Source: Flavobacteriales bacterium (GTDB taxonomy: Bacteria; Bacteroidota; Bacteroidia; Flavobacteriales; Schleiferiaceae). Taken from it: a stretch of DNA of 64,000 bases. The stretch is from contig CP051243.1 of assembly GCA_017795025.1 (NCBI GenBank), positions 1,302,001 to 1,366,000 of the forward strand. The letters run 5' to 3'. How positions within the stretch are numbered: the first letter of the stretch is position 1; every line of letters begins with the position of its first letter. The position numbers and the translations under genes are program-made. The notes beneath the pieces are model-generated. The model had not been told where the DNA came from, did not search any database, and saw nothing but the letters and a program-made list of their open reading frames with translations. Shown here piece after piece: positions 16,519-25,774 of the stretch.

Positions 16519-18450
16519 ATGAAGCTTCTACACCCTACTTTAATCCTTTTATTTTTTGGCCTCAAACTTTGGGGGCAATCCTATTACATCCCCATTACCG
16601 ATCAAGACCTTATGCTTCTTAATGGTCGAGAAAAGCCCGCGGGACTATTCGATGAAGGAGCGGCACTTTTCAATGCGGCCTACATTCCCAATAAAATCCC
16701 GCAGACCCGCTTTCATGCCAGCTACAATAAAATGTACTCCCCGCAGGATTACCTAATCCACTTAGAGGACCAATACCGCATCGACTCCTTTTTCTATTAT
16801 GATGGTGCAGGTAAAGACAGCTTTGAAGTTTTTGTGGGCGATCCCAGTGAATGGACCAGCTTAGCTATAGCCTACACCAATTCCTATAACACCTGGAAAA
16901 CCGTCCGGGCCAAAGGGGTGGGAACCATGTTACTCATACGTTTTTATGGGCCGCAGGCCGAATTGGGAGAGCTTATCTTTTATGGCGAATTACTGGCCCA
17001 AGCGGTTGACCCTCCTCAACCTCGCCGTCTCCCCTCTCCCCTGCGACTGCGAGAATTTATGGGCATCAACGCTTTTGTAGATGATCCGGTAGAGGCGGTA
17101 GGAAAAATTAGTGGCTTAGTGCGCGAATACCATAACTGGGATTGGCATTATGCCCCAAACTTAAAGGCCGGTGCCGTGGCGGTAGATGGCTTGCGCTTTG
17201 CCCCTGCTGCCGCGGGAAACTGGAATTTTGATCAGTATTACCAAGAATTACAAAATCAAGGACTTAAGGTTTATCCTTGTTTGCAAGGGAGTCCGCCCTG
17301 GTTGCAAAGCAATTTCGATTATAAACCGATTAGTGCTGGCCTCTTGGCCGATGACCCTAAGGCCTACCGCCTACACAGTCGCTTCGTATGGCAATATGTA
17401 GCCCGTTATGGCAGTCGGACCCATGTGCCCAGCAGCTTAAATTTAGCGCAGAACCAGCCCCAAAGATCCGGACTTAACTTGATCGACGGTCTGGAAACAT
17501 GGAACGAACCGGATAAATGGTGGCGAGATCGCGCCGGTTATTTCCACCCCTTTGAATATGCGGCGATGCTCAGTGCCGATTACGACGGACATAATGGAAC
17601 TTTAGGTCCGGGACATGGCCTCAAATGGGCCGACCCCAATATGCCTTTTATTATGGGGGGCTTAGCCGGATTGGACACTAATTATCTCGAAGCCATTCGA
17701 CTGTGGTCGCTCTACCAACGTCCCAATAAAAACTTCCCGGCCGATGTATTGAACTTTCACCATTACAGCAATGATGCGGGTGGTCAGGATGACCGTGCCC
17801 ATTACGGCATTCCTCCCGAGGATGACCGTTTACAACAACGCTTAGAACATTTGGTGAATTACCGCAATCGGGTATTAGCCGGTAAGAAAATCTTTTTAAG
17901 CGAGTTTGGTTACGATAGCAACCCCGGCTCTATTCAGGCCCCCGCTCCCGACGATTCATTAGCGGTTTTGGAAGCACAAGCAAATTTCTTGGTCCGCGCG
18001 ATGATCCTTGCCCATGCCTCGGGTATTGATGGCGCCTTCGTGTATATGTTTCGAGATGTTAATGCTCCCAATCCCAATAAATACATGAGTAGTGGCTTAA
18101 CCGCCGAGAAGTGGAATCAGCATCGGCCCAAGCCTGCTTATTATAAGATGCAGGGTTTAATGCAGGTTTTGGGCGACTATATCTGCCAAGGACGGGAACA
18201 GGCCAACTTGCGGGAGCTTTATATCTACCGCTATCTTTTACCCGAAAGTGGGGCTCGCGCCTACGTAATATGGACGAAATCCTTGGGACGTAAATCCTCC
18301 TTCCGGGAACTCTACTTTTTAGATGAGGAAGGCCCGGCCACGGCCTACCGCCTGAGCGGTGACGCCCAAGTACTACAAGAGGAAGTACCTTTTAGCGGGG
18401 GGAGGCCTTTTGAGGTGAATAACAGTCCGGTGATTTTGATTTTTCCCTAG
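16519..18450 (+). CDS. Secreted clan GH-A-type glycoside hydrolase
   Basis: A 643-residue exported enzyme: signal peptide MKLLHPTLILLFFGLKLWGQ; an N-terminal beta-sandwich resembling a discoidin-type module (about 45-150, DSFEVFVGDPSEW); and a (beta/alpha)8 catalytic domain (about 175-560). A likely acid/base Glu is in GLETWNEPDKWW (near residue 329) and a likely nucleophile Glu in KIFLSEFGYDSNPGS (near 462), the layout of GH39/GH5-like families; NFHHYSNDAGG lies between. The C-terminal 80 residues are a small beta domain (AYVIWTKSLGRK). No T9SS tail is apparent. Polysaccharide substrate unknown. It stands alone, 115 bases after a terminator. Confidence 0.8.
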   Translation: MKLLHPTLILLFFGLKLWGQSYYIPITDQDLMLLNGREKPAGLFDEGAALFNAAYIPNKIPQTRFHASYNKMYSPQDYLIHLEDQYRIDSFFYYDGAGKDSFEVFVGDPSEWTSLAIAYTNSYNTWKTVRAKGVGTMLLIRFYGPQAELGELIFYGELLAQAVDPPQPRRLPSPLRLREFMGINAFVDDPVEAVGKISGLVREYHNWDWHYAPNLKAGAVAVDGLRFAPAAAGNWNFDQYYQELQNQGLKVYPCLQGSPPWLQSNFDYKPISAGLLADDPKAYRLHSRFVWQYVARYGSRTHVPSSLNLAQNQPQRSGLNLIDGLETWNEPDKWWRDRAGYFHPFEYAAMLSADYDGHNGTLGPGHGLKWADPNMPFIMGGLAGLDTNYLEAIRLWSLYQRPNKNFPADVLNFHHYSNDAGGQDDRAHYGIPPEDDRLQQRLEHLVNYRNRVLAGKKIFLSEFGYDSNPGSIQAPAPDDSLAVLEAQANFLVRAMILAHASGIDGAFVYMFRDVNAPNPNKYMSSGLTAEKWNQHRPKPAYYKMQGLMQVLGDYICQGREQANLRELYIYRYLLPESGARAYVIWTKSLGRKSSFRELYFLDEEGPATAYRLSGDAQVLQEEVPFSGGRPFEVNNSPVILIFP

Positions 18451-18460
18451 GGGGTCGTGG

Positions 18461-18512
18461 GTTGGTGGATTGGTGAATTGGTAGATTGGTAGATCGGTAG
18501 ATCGGTAGGGAT
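18461..18512. repeat. GATTGGTG-type tract after the glycoside hydrolase
   Basis: About six imperfect 8-base units of the form TTGGTGGA/TTGGTAGA/TCGGTAGA run in tandem, beginning about 10 bases after the stop codon. The same tract type recurs near 25.8, 57.7, 61.2-62.2 and (inverted) 63.5 kb. Confidence 0.85.
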
Positions 18513-18596
18513 TTTAAGGGGGTTGCTGAAAAAATTTGAATGTAATTACCTTCAGGTAGACACTGAGTCTGATAAATCAATGAAATTTAAAAAGCT

Positions 18597-20090
18597 TTGA
18601 GAACGCTTATTACACTAGTCCTTTTCTTTACTCATTTTGGCCTTTTGGCCCAAGGTTGGGCTAAGGAGATGCCCGCTATTCCAAAGCAGTATTCATCTCT
18701 GAATGGGGCATCTATATCTGGTAATGGCGGTAATTCAGACACCATAATCAACGTGACATCCATTGATTATGGCGCAGCCAACATTAAAGAGCGGTATGTT
18801 ATTTCTCATACTAAGGATGGAGTGCTTCTAGACTATTTCTTGCTGCCAACAATAGAGACCAAGCATCGGTATTCTGGTTCTGGATATTTTTTCGGATCTG
18901 AAAGACTTTTAATTCACACTTTTAGAAACCTGAATAATTCTCCAACCATAGAAGCAATTGATGTTGCAAATAAAGTCGTGATTTGGTCAATAGTGGGATA
19001 TGAAATTAAGGATGTAGTATCATCTTTTGATTTTACCTATGATGATATTCTCTGTGAAACCCCTACCGGAGACTTTGAGTTTATTGATAAATGGAGCGGT
19101 AATTCCGTAAAAACCTATTCTCGAGACTCCCTGTACACATTATTAAACTCTTACAGTCAAAAGGATTCAATCCATGATCTCCGTAGAGTCGCCGGCACGG
19201 ACTCAGTACAATATTTTAGCTTTTTCAATTATTCACCTTCTGGCAACCCTATTTTAAATTTCGCAGAATACACTCTAAGTTGTAATTGTGTAACAGCGGA
19301 TAAAGAATATAGCCACCAATGGGAGTGGAACACTAGATATGGTTTTAGGGAGCCAGTTTTTATTATTGTGAATGAAAATTATCAAGCACCTGATTCAACA
19401 TTTTCAGCTGAAATAAGAATATTCAACTTTAGCCAGGACACTTTGTTTTCCAAAAACATAAATGGCCCTGCACTTAAAGGACCCGATGGGAGTTGGCAAA
19501 GTCCTAGTCCATCTGCCTTCATGTCAATGGATGGCAATTTTATGGTCGAGTATGCGAAGGGGCGAACGGAGGATTTTTTCGGCATACCAACTTATCAATA
19601 CGGTAGTCACCTAGAGTTTTATGATCAAAATCAAAACATGATTCTAGAATCAGAAGTTTTCTCGGGCACCGGTGTGGGTTCAATGAGCCGTCCATTGAGA
19701 CATTATGGGCAATCTTCCTTTTTGATATACCCTGACTCCAGCGTAATTCTTAGTTTAAAGTATAGTTATAAGGTATACTTCACGAGCGCAATACTTGCTA
19801 AAATAAACCCTGACGGATTTAGCCCACTTTCAGTGCGCTCATTAGAGAAATTCGATGACTTTTCCATTTTCCCTAATCCATTTACCTCAAACTTTGTAAT
19901 TCAGGTTGATGACCATTTTAACCCTACTGAAATTGTGATATACAACATTCAGGGGAAAGTAGTATTAAAGTTAGCTTGGGGTTTTGGGCATCGAGCCAAT
20001 ATTGAGGCAAGCAAACTAGTCCCAGGGGTTTATACAGTTGAAGTACGCTCTAATAGCTCCATACTTAGATCAACGGTCATTAAGCAATAA
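18597..20090 (+). CDS. Secreted protein with T9SS type A sorting domain
   Basis: A 497-residue secreted protein of unknown function. It starts at TTG with signal peptide MRTLITLVLFFTHFGLLAQG; an ATG slightly upstream is in another frame and hits a stop after six codons. The central part (30-410) is beta-rich, possibly a degenerate propeller, with no recognised catalytic motif. The C-terminal 80 residues form a T9SS type A domain: FSIFPNPFTSNFVIQ, then EIVIYNIQGKVVLKL and LVPGVYTVEVRSN, ending in TVIKQ, which directs outer-membrane export. Base composition here is AT-richer than the flanking housekeeping genes. It has no operon partner. Confidence 0.85.
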   Translation: MRTLITLVLFFTHFGLLAQGWAKEMPAIPKQYSSLNGASISGNGGNSDTIINVTSIDYGAANIKERYVISHTKDGVLLDYFLLPTIETKHRYSGSGYFFGSERLLIHTFRNLNNSPTIEAIDVANKVVIWSIVGYEIKDVVSSFDFTYDDILCETPTGDFEFIDKWSGNSVKTYSRDSLYTLLNSYSQKDSIHDLRRVAGTDSVQYFSFFNYSPSGNPILNFAEYTLSCNCVTADKEYSHQWEWNTRYGFREPVFIIVNENYQAPDSTFSAEIRIFNFSQDTLFSKNINGPALKGPDGSWQSPSPSAFMSMDGNFMVEYAKGRTEDFFGIPTYQYGSHLEFYDQNQNMILESEVFSGTGVGSMSRPLRHYGQSSFLIYPDSSVILSLKYSYKVYFTSAILAKINPDGFSPLSVRSLEKFDDFSIFPNPFTSNFVIQVDDHFNPTEIVIYNIQGKVVLKLAWGFGHRANIEASKLVPGVYTVEVRSNSSILRSTVIKQ

Positions 20091-20592
20091 GTAGCAAAAA
20101 GACAGTTCTCTTTATATCACAGTGATTGTGAAAGTAGCTTGGGCTTTCTTTCCTTCATCAGCCTTTTGTTTCTCAATCATTCTTAAGCATAGAAAAAACT
20201 GCCCGATGAAACCTTGGTTTCTTGCAGTTGAACTGAGGCGAACATGCGGAAGAGCCAAAAAAAACCTCAAGAGGATTTAAAAAAAAGCCCTTGAGGTTTT
20301 TTTCGAAACCTCATGTGCTTTTTACTTCAAGTTTTAGAAGACGGAAATGATTTAAGCCTTGGTTTGGATTAAGAGTTAAGGATAAAATGGACGTTTTATA
20401 GAGAAACGGAGTCTCTTTTGGTAGATTGTAGCTTTGGGGATTTAAACAATCTATAATTGCCTTAAAAAATCGATATTTTAGACTTGTTGGAATAATGGGG
20501 GACTTACAGAGTGAAAACAATAAAATCACATTTACCAGTAGATATTTTTTAAAATACTTAATTTTCGGTACAATCCTAACCTTATACAAAGC
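20091..20592. other. AT-rich intergenic region
   Basis: About 500 bases with a terminator (20260-20305) and otherwise no recognisable element. A 92-codon minus-strand reading frame (20311-20589) is Ile/Leu/Lys rich with no domain or signal and is probably fortuitous. Confidence 0.4.
20260..20305 (+). terminator. Terminator
   Basis: AACCTCAAG and CTTGAGGTT form a perfect stem around an A-rich loop, followed by a run of seven T. Also A-flanked on the other side, so it may work in both directions. Confidence 0.75.
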
Positions 20593-21138
20593 ATGATTAT
20601 AGAGACAATAGTACTTTTCGCTTTAGCTATTTCTGGTATTATATTACATCGTGTACAGAAATATATAATGCCACGATCCTATTTTTATTATTCCAGGCTT
20701 ATCGATGGAATTGACGAAGGCATATCAATACTAGGTTTAGTTATCCGATTTTTAATCCCCATTATTATCGGAGGAGCCGCAGGATTAATAGCTTTTAAAC
20801 ATGAGTTTTCCATTTCTCCTGAGTATTATGGCGCAATGGCTTCTTTCCTAGTTATTTTCTTGCTCGTATGGCCAGACATCCTTCATCCAGAAGATATAAG
20901 CCCACAATTCAGGAGTTCATCATGGAAGCTTTTTAGCCTTTATGCCCTATTGTTCAGTTTCTTTCCTATACAAGGTTTTTATGGAGCAAAGTTATTTATT
21001 GCATTCTCCCCATTATTAGAATCTGTCAATTCAATAATTGACTGGACTTCAGTTCTAAATAATCTACTATCCAACCTCATTTTTCTTATACTTGAATCAA
21101 TCTTTGTATTCTATTTTATCCGCTGGTTTAAACAATAA
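20593..21138 (+). CDS. Unknown four-helix membrane protein
   Basis: A 181-residue protein not recognised as a known family. Hydrophobic segments lie at about 2-20 (TIVLFALAISGIILH), 45-68 (ILGLVIRFLIPIIIGGAAGL), 80-94 (ASFLVIFLLVW), 110-135 and 155-178 (LSNLIFLILESIFVFYFIRW), so four or five membrane helices. The loop DILHPEDISPQFRSSSW is the most polar part. It converges on the penicillin-binding-like gene with a 28-base overlap of coding ends. AT-rich codon use, like its two neighbours, suggests a shared, possibly acquired, origin. Function unknown. Confidence 0.6.
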   Translation: MIIETIVLFALAISGIILHRVQKYIMPRSYFYYSRLIDGIDEGISILGLVIRFLIPIIIGGAAGLIAFKHEFSISPEYYGAMASFLVIFLLVWPDILHPEDISPQFRSSSWKLFSLYALLFSFFPIQGFYGAKLFIAFSPLLESVNSIIDWTSVLNNLLSNLIFLILESIFVFYFIRWFKQ

Positions 21139-22562
21139 GTTATTTCCGACCACATTGGAACTGCAAAACGGGTAGCAGATGGCACATATTGGGCTTTTCC
21201 CACAACCTCTGTATTATCATAGTTACCAATCCAAACTAGACCATAGTACCGATCATTTGCGCTTCCAAAAAACCAAAAATCCCGGTTCTTTTCACTAGTT
21301 CCAGTTTTCCCAAGTAATCCCTGAATTTGATGCTTGGATAGATATTTACAGGTGCCATTAACAACAGAAGCACCCATCGCTTTTCGAATTCTCTGGACTG
21401 AAGTATTTCTGATAATTCTTCGACCGCTTTGAAACTTTTGATTATCCTCTTGAAAGTTTATCAAATGACCCCCGTGAAAAATTGGAGAGAAGAGTGTTAA
21501 AAGTTCTCTTCCAGTAAGTCTAAACGCACCCAAAGCAAGCAAGTCTGAATTTGGTAATGGCTTAAAGATTTTCACTGTCCTGAAATACTTGATCAAGTTC
21601 GATCTTCCCAATTTTTGAATTACTTGAATTGCTACAGTGTTAATGGAATTAGCAAAAGAGTACTCCAAAGAGACTGAGCCACGATATTTCCGGTCTGCGT
21701 TTCGCACTGTAAATTTATTTCTTAAAGACTTTATCTCCACAGGCATATCGATAAAAACCTCATTATTACTATAATTCAAGATTTCATATGACAACATGAA
21801 AAGGGGGATCTTAGCGAGGGATGCAATGAGCCTAGGTTGATCAATTACAGGCTTATTTTGTATCTCCATACCAATATAGTGCTCAAAGAATATTTCCCTA
21901 GTTTCACTGTCAACGATCAGTGCAGCACAACCAAGCTTTTCAGGAATCATAACTAGGTTCTTTAGTTTTTCAAACCTATGACCTATCGCAGAAGTTAAAT
22001 TCTTCTCTAAATGCTTCAAGTCAGCACTTTTATGATTATTATCTAACAAAATGGAACTTATAAAACCTGAGTAGTGCAAAACTTGATGATATGGTAACTT
22101 ATTATCAACTTTAACTTGCAAGCCATTATAAAACTCCGCTATCCCAGTCACATCTTTTAGTTCCTGGTCTCCCGAAATCTCATAATATTTATCAATTCCT
22201 GCCCTTAACCGGTTACATGACCCACTCAATGTCATTAGATGGATGGGTTCTTTAAAAATTTCAAGAATTGAAGGATTTTTGCTTATCCAATTAAATGAAG
22301 TCTGAATTCCAATTTGAAATGGACCAACTGTTGTATTGTAAGATTTCGAAAGCCTGATGAGATATAAGATTATTTTTATGTAAGCATAAATAAATTCAAA
22401 TCGACGAAAAAGATAAGGTCGAACAGTGGTTTCTGCTTTGTAAATAGCCTTTACAAGAAGCCGCTCTCTTTCATCAAAAACCGAGTTCAGGTGTTGAATC
22501 AATTTCTTGGATAATGGCCGACTCCGCAACTCCTTTATAAAGGCTTCCTTTAATTTATCCAT
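21111..22562 (-). CDS. Penicillin-binding transpeptidase-like protein without an intact transglycosylase domain
   Basis: A 483-residue protein whose second half is a serine transpeptidase/beta-lactamase fold with all three active-site motifs in order: SxxK at S248-K251 (SLAK), SxN at 306-308 (SIN) and KTG at 419-421 (GKTGTSE). It also has the FWFFGSANDRYYGLVWIGN strand typical of class A penicillin-binding proteins. The N-terminal 200 residues lack the EDxxFxxHxG motif of a GT51 transglycosylase; the segment YNTTVGPFQIGIQTSF may be a degenerate remnant. No clear signal peptide is seen, and the only hydrophobic segment is at about 57-70. AT-rich and next to tRNA-Pro. Substrate and location uncertain. 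Confidence 0.78.
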   Translation of the reverse strand: MDKLKEAFIKELRSRPLSKKLIQHLNSVFDERERLLVKAIYKAETTVRPYLFRRFEFIYAYIKIILYLIRLSKSYNTTVGPFQIGIQTSFNWISKNPSILEIFKEPIHLMTLSGSCNRLRAGIDKYYEISGDQELKDVTGIAEFYNGLQVKVDNKLPYHQVLHYSGFISSILLDNNHKSADLKHLEKNLTSAIGHRFEKLKNLVMIPEKLGCAALIVDSETREIFFEHYIGMEIQNKPVIDQPRLIASLAKIPLFMLSYEILNYSNNEVFIDMPVEIKSLRNKFTVRNADRKYRGSVSLEYSFANSINTVAIQVIQKLGRSNLIKYFRTVKIFKPLPNSDLLALGAFRLTGRELLTLFSPIFHGGHLINFQEDNQKFQSGRRIIRNTSVQRIRKAMGASVVNGTCKYLSKHQIQGLLGKTGTSEKNRDFWFFGSANDRYYGLVWIGNYDNTEVVGKAQYVPSATRFAVPMWSEITYCLNQRIK

Positions 22563-22785
22563 ATCGATTTACCTTGTTTATTCTACCAAGTCCAAATTAG
22601 GAGTCTTTTTTCCAATACTTTGTTGGACCATGATAACGAAGCATATTCAAATAAAACCTTGAGTTTATAGATTCTTCCAGCATAACTAAAATAGAATAAA
22701 GGGAAGATGAATGAAAAAGATTCAGAGCAAAGAAGAGTTAAGTTATAATTTTTCTAAAAAAGTTGACACTATGTTGACACCGCTA

Positions 22786-22822
22786 AATAAAAAAGCCTCA
22801 GGCTTTAACCTAAGGCTTTGAT
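22786..22822 (-). terminator. Terminator downstream of tRNA-Pro(GGG)
   Basis: On the minus strand AAGCCT and AGGCTT pair and are followed by a T-rich run. It lies just after the 3' end of the tRNA. The rest of 22563-22785 shows no recognised element. Confidence 0.65.
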
Positions 22823-22830
22823 AATCAGTG

Positions 22831-22903
22831 TCGGGATGACTGGACTTGAACCAGCGACCACACGCCCCCCAGACGTGTACTCTACCAACTGAGCTACATC
22901 CCG
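22831..22903 (-). tRNA. tRNA-Pro (anticodon GGG)
   Basis: A full cloverleaf is readable: acceptor CGGGATG/CATCCCG, D arm GCTC...GAGT, anticodon stem CACGT/GCGTG with loop CTGGGGG (anticodon GGG), T arm GCTGG-TTCAAGT-CCAGT, discriminator A. CCA is not encoded. A second proline tRNA (TGG) is at 60.9 kb. Confidence 0.95.
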
Positions 22904-22993
22904 TTGCCCGCGTATTTTGCGGGCTGCAAATATAAATAAGGAAATGGAATCCCCAAGCGCTTTTTAAGGCCGGTTATTCCAATCTTTCCAGGC

Positions 22994-23422
22994 TTATTGA
23001 ATGGCTACTAATTCCAAATCAAAAACCAAGTCCTTACCTGCTAAAGGGGCATTGGCATCCACCGTGATGTGCTCCTCCGCTACTTCGGTAACAATCAAGG
23101 GAATTTGCTGCCCATCAGGGGTTTGCGATACTAACTGCATACCTACTTCGGGCTTGATTTCTTCCGGTAACTGATTCTTAGGTACATCCTGAACCAATTC
23201 GGCACGGTGCTCACCATAAGCCTCAGCGGCTGGAATGTTTACGGTTTTCTTTTCGTTCACCTCCATGTCAATTAAGGCGTTCTCAAAACCGGGAATCACC
23301 ATACCTTGACCTAAACTTACTTGCAAAGGATCGCGACCGGTAGAATCGTCAAATACCTCGCCGTTGGTTAATTTTCCTGTGTAGTGTACTAATACCGTAT
23401 CGGTAGACTTTACTTTAGACAT
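22994..23422 (-). CDS. slyD: FKBP-type peptidyl-prolyl isomerase, SlyD-like
   Basis: A 142-residue cytoplasmic isomerase/chaperone. The FKBP half-domains (1-70 and 120-142) carry VLVHYTGKLTNGEVFDDS and GQGMVIPGFENALIDM; between them lies the IF chaperone insert (about 72-118, EAYGEHRAELVQDVPKNQLP), the hallmark of SlyD. The C-terminal His/Cys-rich metal tail of E. coli SlyD is absent, as in many relatives. Single gene between tRNA-Pro and the LruC gene. It is the fourth FKBP-fold protein in the window. Confidence 0.9.
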   Translation of the reverse strand: MSKVKSTDTVLVHYTGKLTNGEVFDDSTGRDPLQVSLGQGMVIPGFENALIDMEVNEKKTVNIPAAEAYGEHRAELVQDVPKNQLPEEIKPEVGMQLVSQTPDGQQIPLIVTEVAEEHITVDANAPLAGKDLVFDLELVAIQ

Positions 23423-23493
23423 AAATAATTTATTTGCCCGATAGGCCGCAAAGCTCCTGCCCTATTTTCATTTCGGCCGAATTGTCAGGCTAC

Positions 23494-23538
23494 CAAAAAG
23501 AAACAACCCCGAGGAATCCAATTAAGGACACTCGGGGA
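23494..23538 (-). terminator. Terminator of first LruC gene
   Basis: On the minus strand CCCCGAG and CTCGGGG form a stem with an AT-rich loop, followed by a T-rich tract. Between it and the stop codon lies a 25-base trailer (23547-23571) repeated after the second LruC gene. Confidence 0.75.
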
Positions 23539-23569
23539 AGTTCTCGTATAGAGGGGTATAGATAGGGAC

Positions 23570-25597
23570 TTATGGATAAATCTTCGACAGGTCGCGGTTA
23601 CCGACCGCATCGGTAAACCAGTCGGTATAGGCTGCACCACCACTAGTAGCCCAGCTTGCGAAGTTGTAATAGGCTTCGTTAATAGGAGTATATTCTACTG
23701 GGTAGTCAAAGCTTTCGCTGATGTGAATCGCCCAAGGCAAACCGTTCGCCGTTTTGTAGGTGTATTCACTATTTAAATCAGTTGCATCGGCACCAGTTCC
23801 AAAATCGGCCACATTGGCGAGGTCGGTTGGCATCTTGTCGGCCAAATGCACTTCCCGCGCCCGGTTTCCATCTACAAAAATGAAGGGGTTATAAGGAGGT
23901 AAGCCAATATTTGCCTGTACCTGCGGGCTGCTAAATACCACCGTATTACTTACCGTTACCGGGGTAATCGCGGTTTCACCAGGTAGGGTGTTCATAAACT
24001 TGGTGCCCAAATTTGGGATCACATTACGCACATTATCAAAGGCAATCACCGTAGCATCGCTCTGTCCACTCTCGGTTCCATTGGAGGCATTGTTAATTAA
24101 ACCTTCGTTTAAGTTTTGCCCAATCACCGATTGAATCAAATTGGGATTCACATTATCGAATGCCCAGCCAAATCCGTTGTTAAAGCCAGCACCCACAGCG
24201 CGGATGGTCCAGTCGGCTTCTACTTCTACCAATAGGTTGTTACCGTTTAGGATGTGATCAATCTCATAGTCAATCACCATATCATTAAAGTCGTAGTCCC
24301 CTTGTGATGGCCATAAATCTTCGTAAGCCAAGGTTCCAGTAAAGGTGTTGCGTACCGCACGGCTGGCATCACAGGGGAAGTCATCACTTTCGTCAGACAC
24401 GCCATCGTTATCGCAGTCGTCTTCGGGAGTTACCGGCGGAATACCACCCGTATTGATGTTTTCCCAAGGGTTAGCGGTTACATAAAATACCAGGTCGTTA
24501 AAATCATTATCCGAACCGTTGTTACTGCGGGTTTGATCTTCAAAGGCATTTAATAAACGCTCGCGACCAATGTCGAGTAATTGTACGGTATGCTGACGCT
24601 TTGTAGGATCACTTTCGGCGGTATTAAAGGCGATATTCGAATAAAACTTGGTCGCCCCAACGTTAACGCCGCTGCCTACCCAGCCTTTTTGGATAAGTAC
24701 CCAAGAGATGGTTTTACCGCCATCGAAGGTGCCTAATTTTACTTTGTCGCCCGCGGTTAGCTGACCGCCACCGTTTAAGAAGGAAGCGTTCGGGAATACC
24801 ACGTAGATCGAATCAATATCATTAACCGTAGCCGGAGGATTATCCGTATCAAATACGTAATATCCTAAAGTGTTGCGGTAAGCGGCTCCCTCCGAAACGA
24901 AGGTTACCCATACATCACTGCGATCTTCTACTACTACATCTAGTTCATTCCCTACCGTAAGGTAAGATGGATTATTATTGGGAATAGATACATTTTCTGG
25001 TAATGAGGCATTCACATCATCCAAAAACTGCTGGCTAATATTATCGCCAGGATTTTCCAGATAGTTTGGAAGCCCTTCATAGGTACCGGTGCTAAAACCT
25101 CCCATGTAGTAGTAATTGCCACTAATAGGAGTAATAGACTGGCTCCCCGCTGTTTTTCCCAAATTAAGGTTACGCGCAGCAGGTCGACCACCAAAGTCGA
25201 TTTGAATATTATTAATGCTCGAAACCACCTGCTTATTGCTAAATCCGGTAGCATGCACTAAAACGGTAAGCTCCTGAGTATAGGCCGGAACTTGCACGGG
25301 CATTTCTAAGATACCCGCCGAATTGGTTACCCCAACGGCTAAGAGCTGCGCTCCGAAGTCGGGATCGCCATTATAAAAGCTTACCCGCTTACCCCCTAAA
25401 GGCTGATCTTTCAATCCCTTTACGGTGATGTTCGCCTCAATTTCTCGGGCGGTACTAAAGTCGAAGGAAGCAGGAATTTTTAAATCCTTGATATCCCCCG
25501 AATGGGTGGCGGGATCTTGAACCTGAAGGTCCTGGTCTTTCTGACAAGCTACCGTTAACAAGGCTAAGGCAGCTAATGTGATTACTCGCGTTTTCAT
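23570..25597 (-). CDS. LruC-domain/DUF4114 lipoprotein, copy 1
   Basis: A 675-residue surface or outer-membrane lipoprotein (MKTRVITLAALALLTVAC, Cys at 18). Order: a carboxypeptidase-regulatory-like beta domain (about 45-130, VKGLKDQPLGGKRVSFYNGD), a middle domain with the DUF4114 signature SDNDFNDLVFYVTANPWE (about 350-375), a short calcium-binding acidic linker DCDNDGVSDESDDFPCD (about 393-410), and a LruC domain (411-675, LWPSQGDYDFNDMVIDYE). LruC proteins are poorly characterised Bacteroidota envelope proteins. It is closely similar over its whole length to 26825-28843. Its upstream region carries a 21-base-spaced direct repeat. Confidence 0.85.
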   Translation of the reverse strand: MKTRVITLAALALLTVACQKDQDLQVQDPATHSGDIKDLKIPASFDFSTAREIEANITVKGLKDQPLGGKRVSFYNGDPDFGAQLLAVGVTNSAGILEMPVQVPAYTQELTVLVHATGFSNKQVVSSINNIQIDFGGRPAARNLNLGKTAGSQSITPISGNYYYMGGFSTGTYEGLPNYLENPGDNISQQFLDDVNASLPENVSIPNNNPSYLTVGNELDVVVEDRSDVWVTFVSEGAAYRNTLGYYVFDTDNPPATVNDIDSIYVVFPNASFLNGGGQLTAGDKVKLGTFDGGKTISWVLIQKGWVGSGVNVGATKFYSNIAFNTAESDPTKRQHTVQLLDIGRERLLNAFEDQTRSNNGSDNDFNDLVFYVTANPWENINTGGIPPVTPEDDCDNDGVSDESDDFPCDASRAVRNTFTGTLAYEDLWPSQGDYDFNDMVIDYEIDHILNGNNLLVEVEADWTIRAVGAGFNNGFGWAFDNVNPNLIQSVIGQNLNEGLINNASNGTESGQSDATVIAFDNVRNVIPNLGTKFMNTLPGETAITPVTVSNTVVFSSPQVQANIGLPPYNPFIFVDGNRAREVHLADKMPTDLANVADFGTGADATDLNSEYTYKTANGLPWAIHISESFDYPVEYTPINEAYYNFASWATSGGAAYTDWFTDAVGNRDLSKIYP

Positions 25598-25663
25598 GGT
25601 TGATAGTATTAGAGGTTGTTTGTTAAATCAAATGTGCCTCTTTAAGCGATGAATAGCCTTAAA

Positions 25664-25697
25664 ATCTCGATAAGCAAGCGCAAATCGACGATAAATA
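25664..25697 (-). promoter_or_regulatory. Direct-repeat operator upstream of LruC copy 1
   Basis: On the minus strand TTATCGT and TTATCGA lie on the same face of the helix, their TCG cores 21 bases apart, about 70 bases before the start codon. The same arrangement occurs before the paralogue at 28.9 kb. Spacing and half-site resemble LytTR-family operators; assignment is inference. Confidence 0.45.
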
Positions 25698-25774
25698 GAT
25701 TAACGGTATTTTTCTATAGATTAATTGCTAAAGCTCTGTTTGTTAGAGTATTGTGTGGTAATAATTCTTTAGGG

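Noticed and set aside
20311-20589. 92-codon minus-strand frame
   Set aside because: Low-complexity Ile/Leu/Lys composition in AT-rich DNA, no recognisable domain; the terminator at 20260-20305 directly follows its end but belongs more plausibly to the upstream T9SS gene.
18597-22903. Integrated genomic island with defined ends
   Set aside because: Composition and tRNA position are suggestive but I could find no direct repeat of the tRNA 3' end and no integrase, so boundaries are not claimed.
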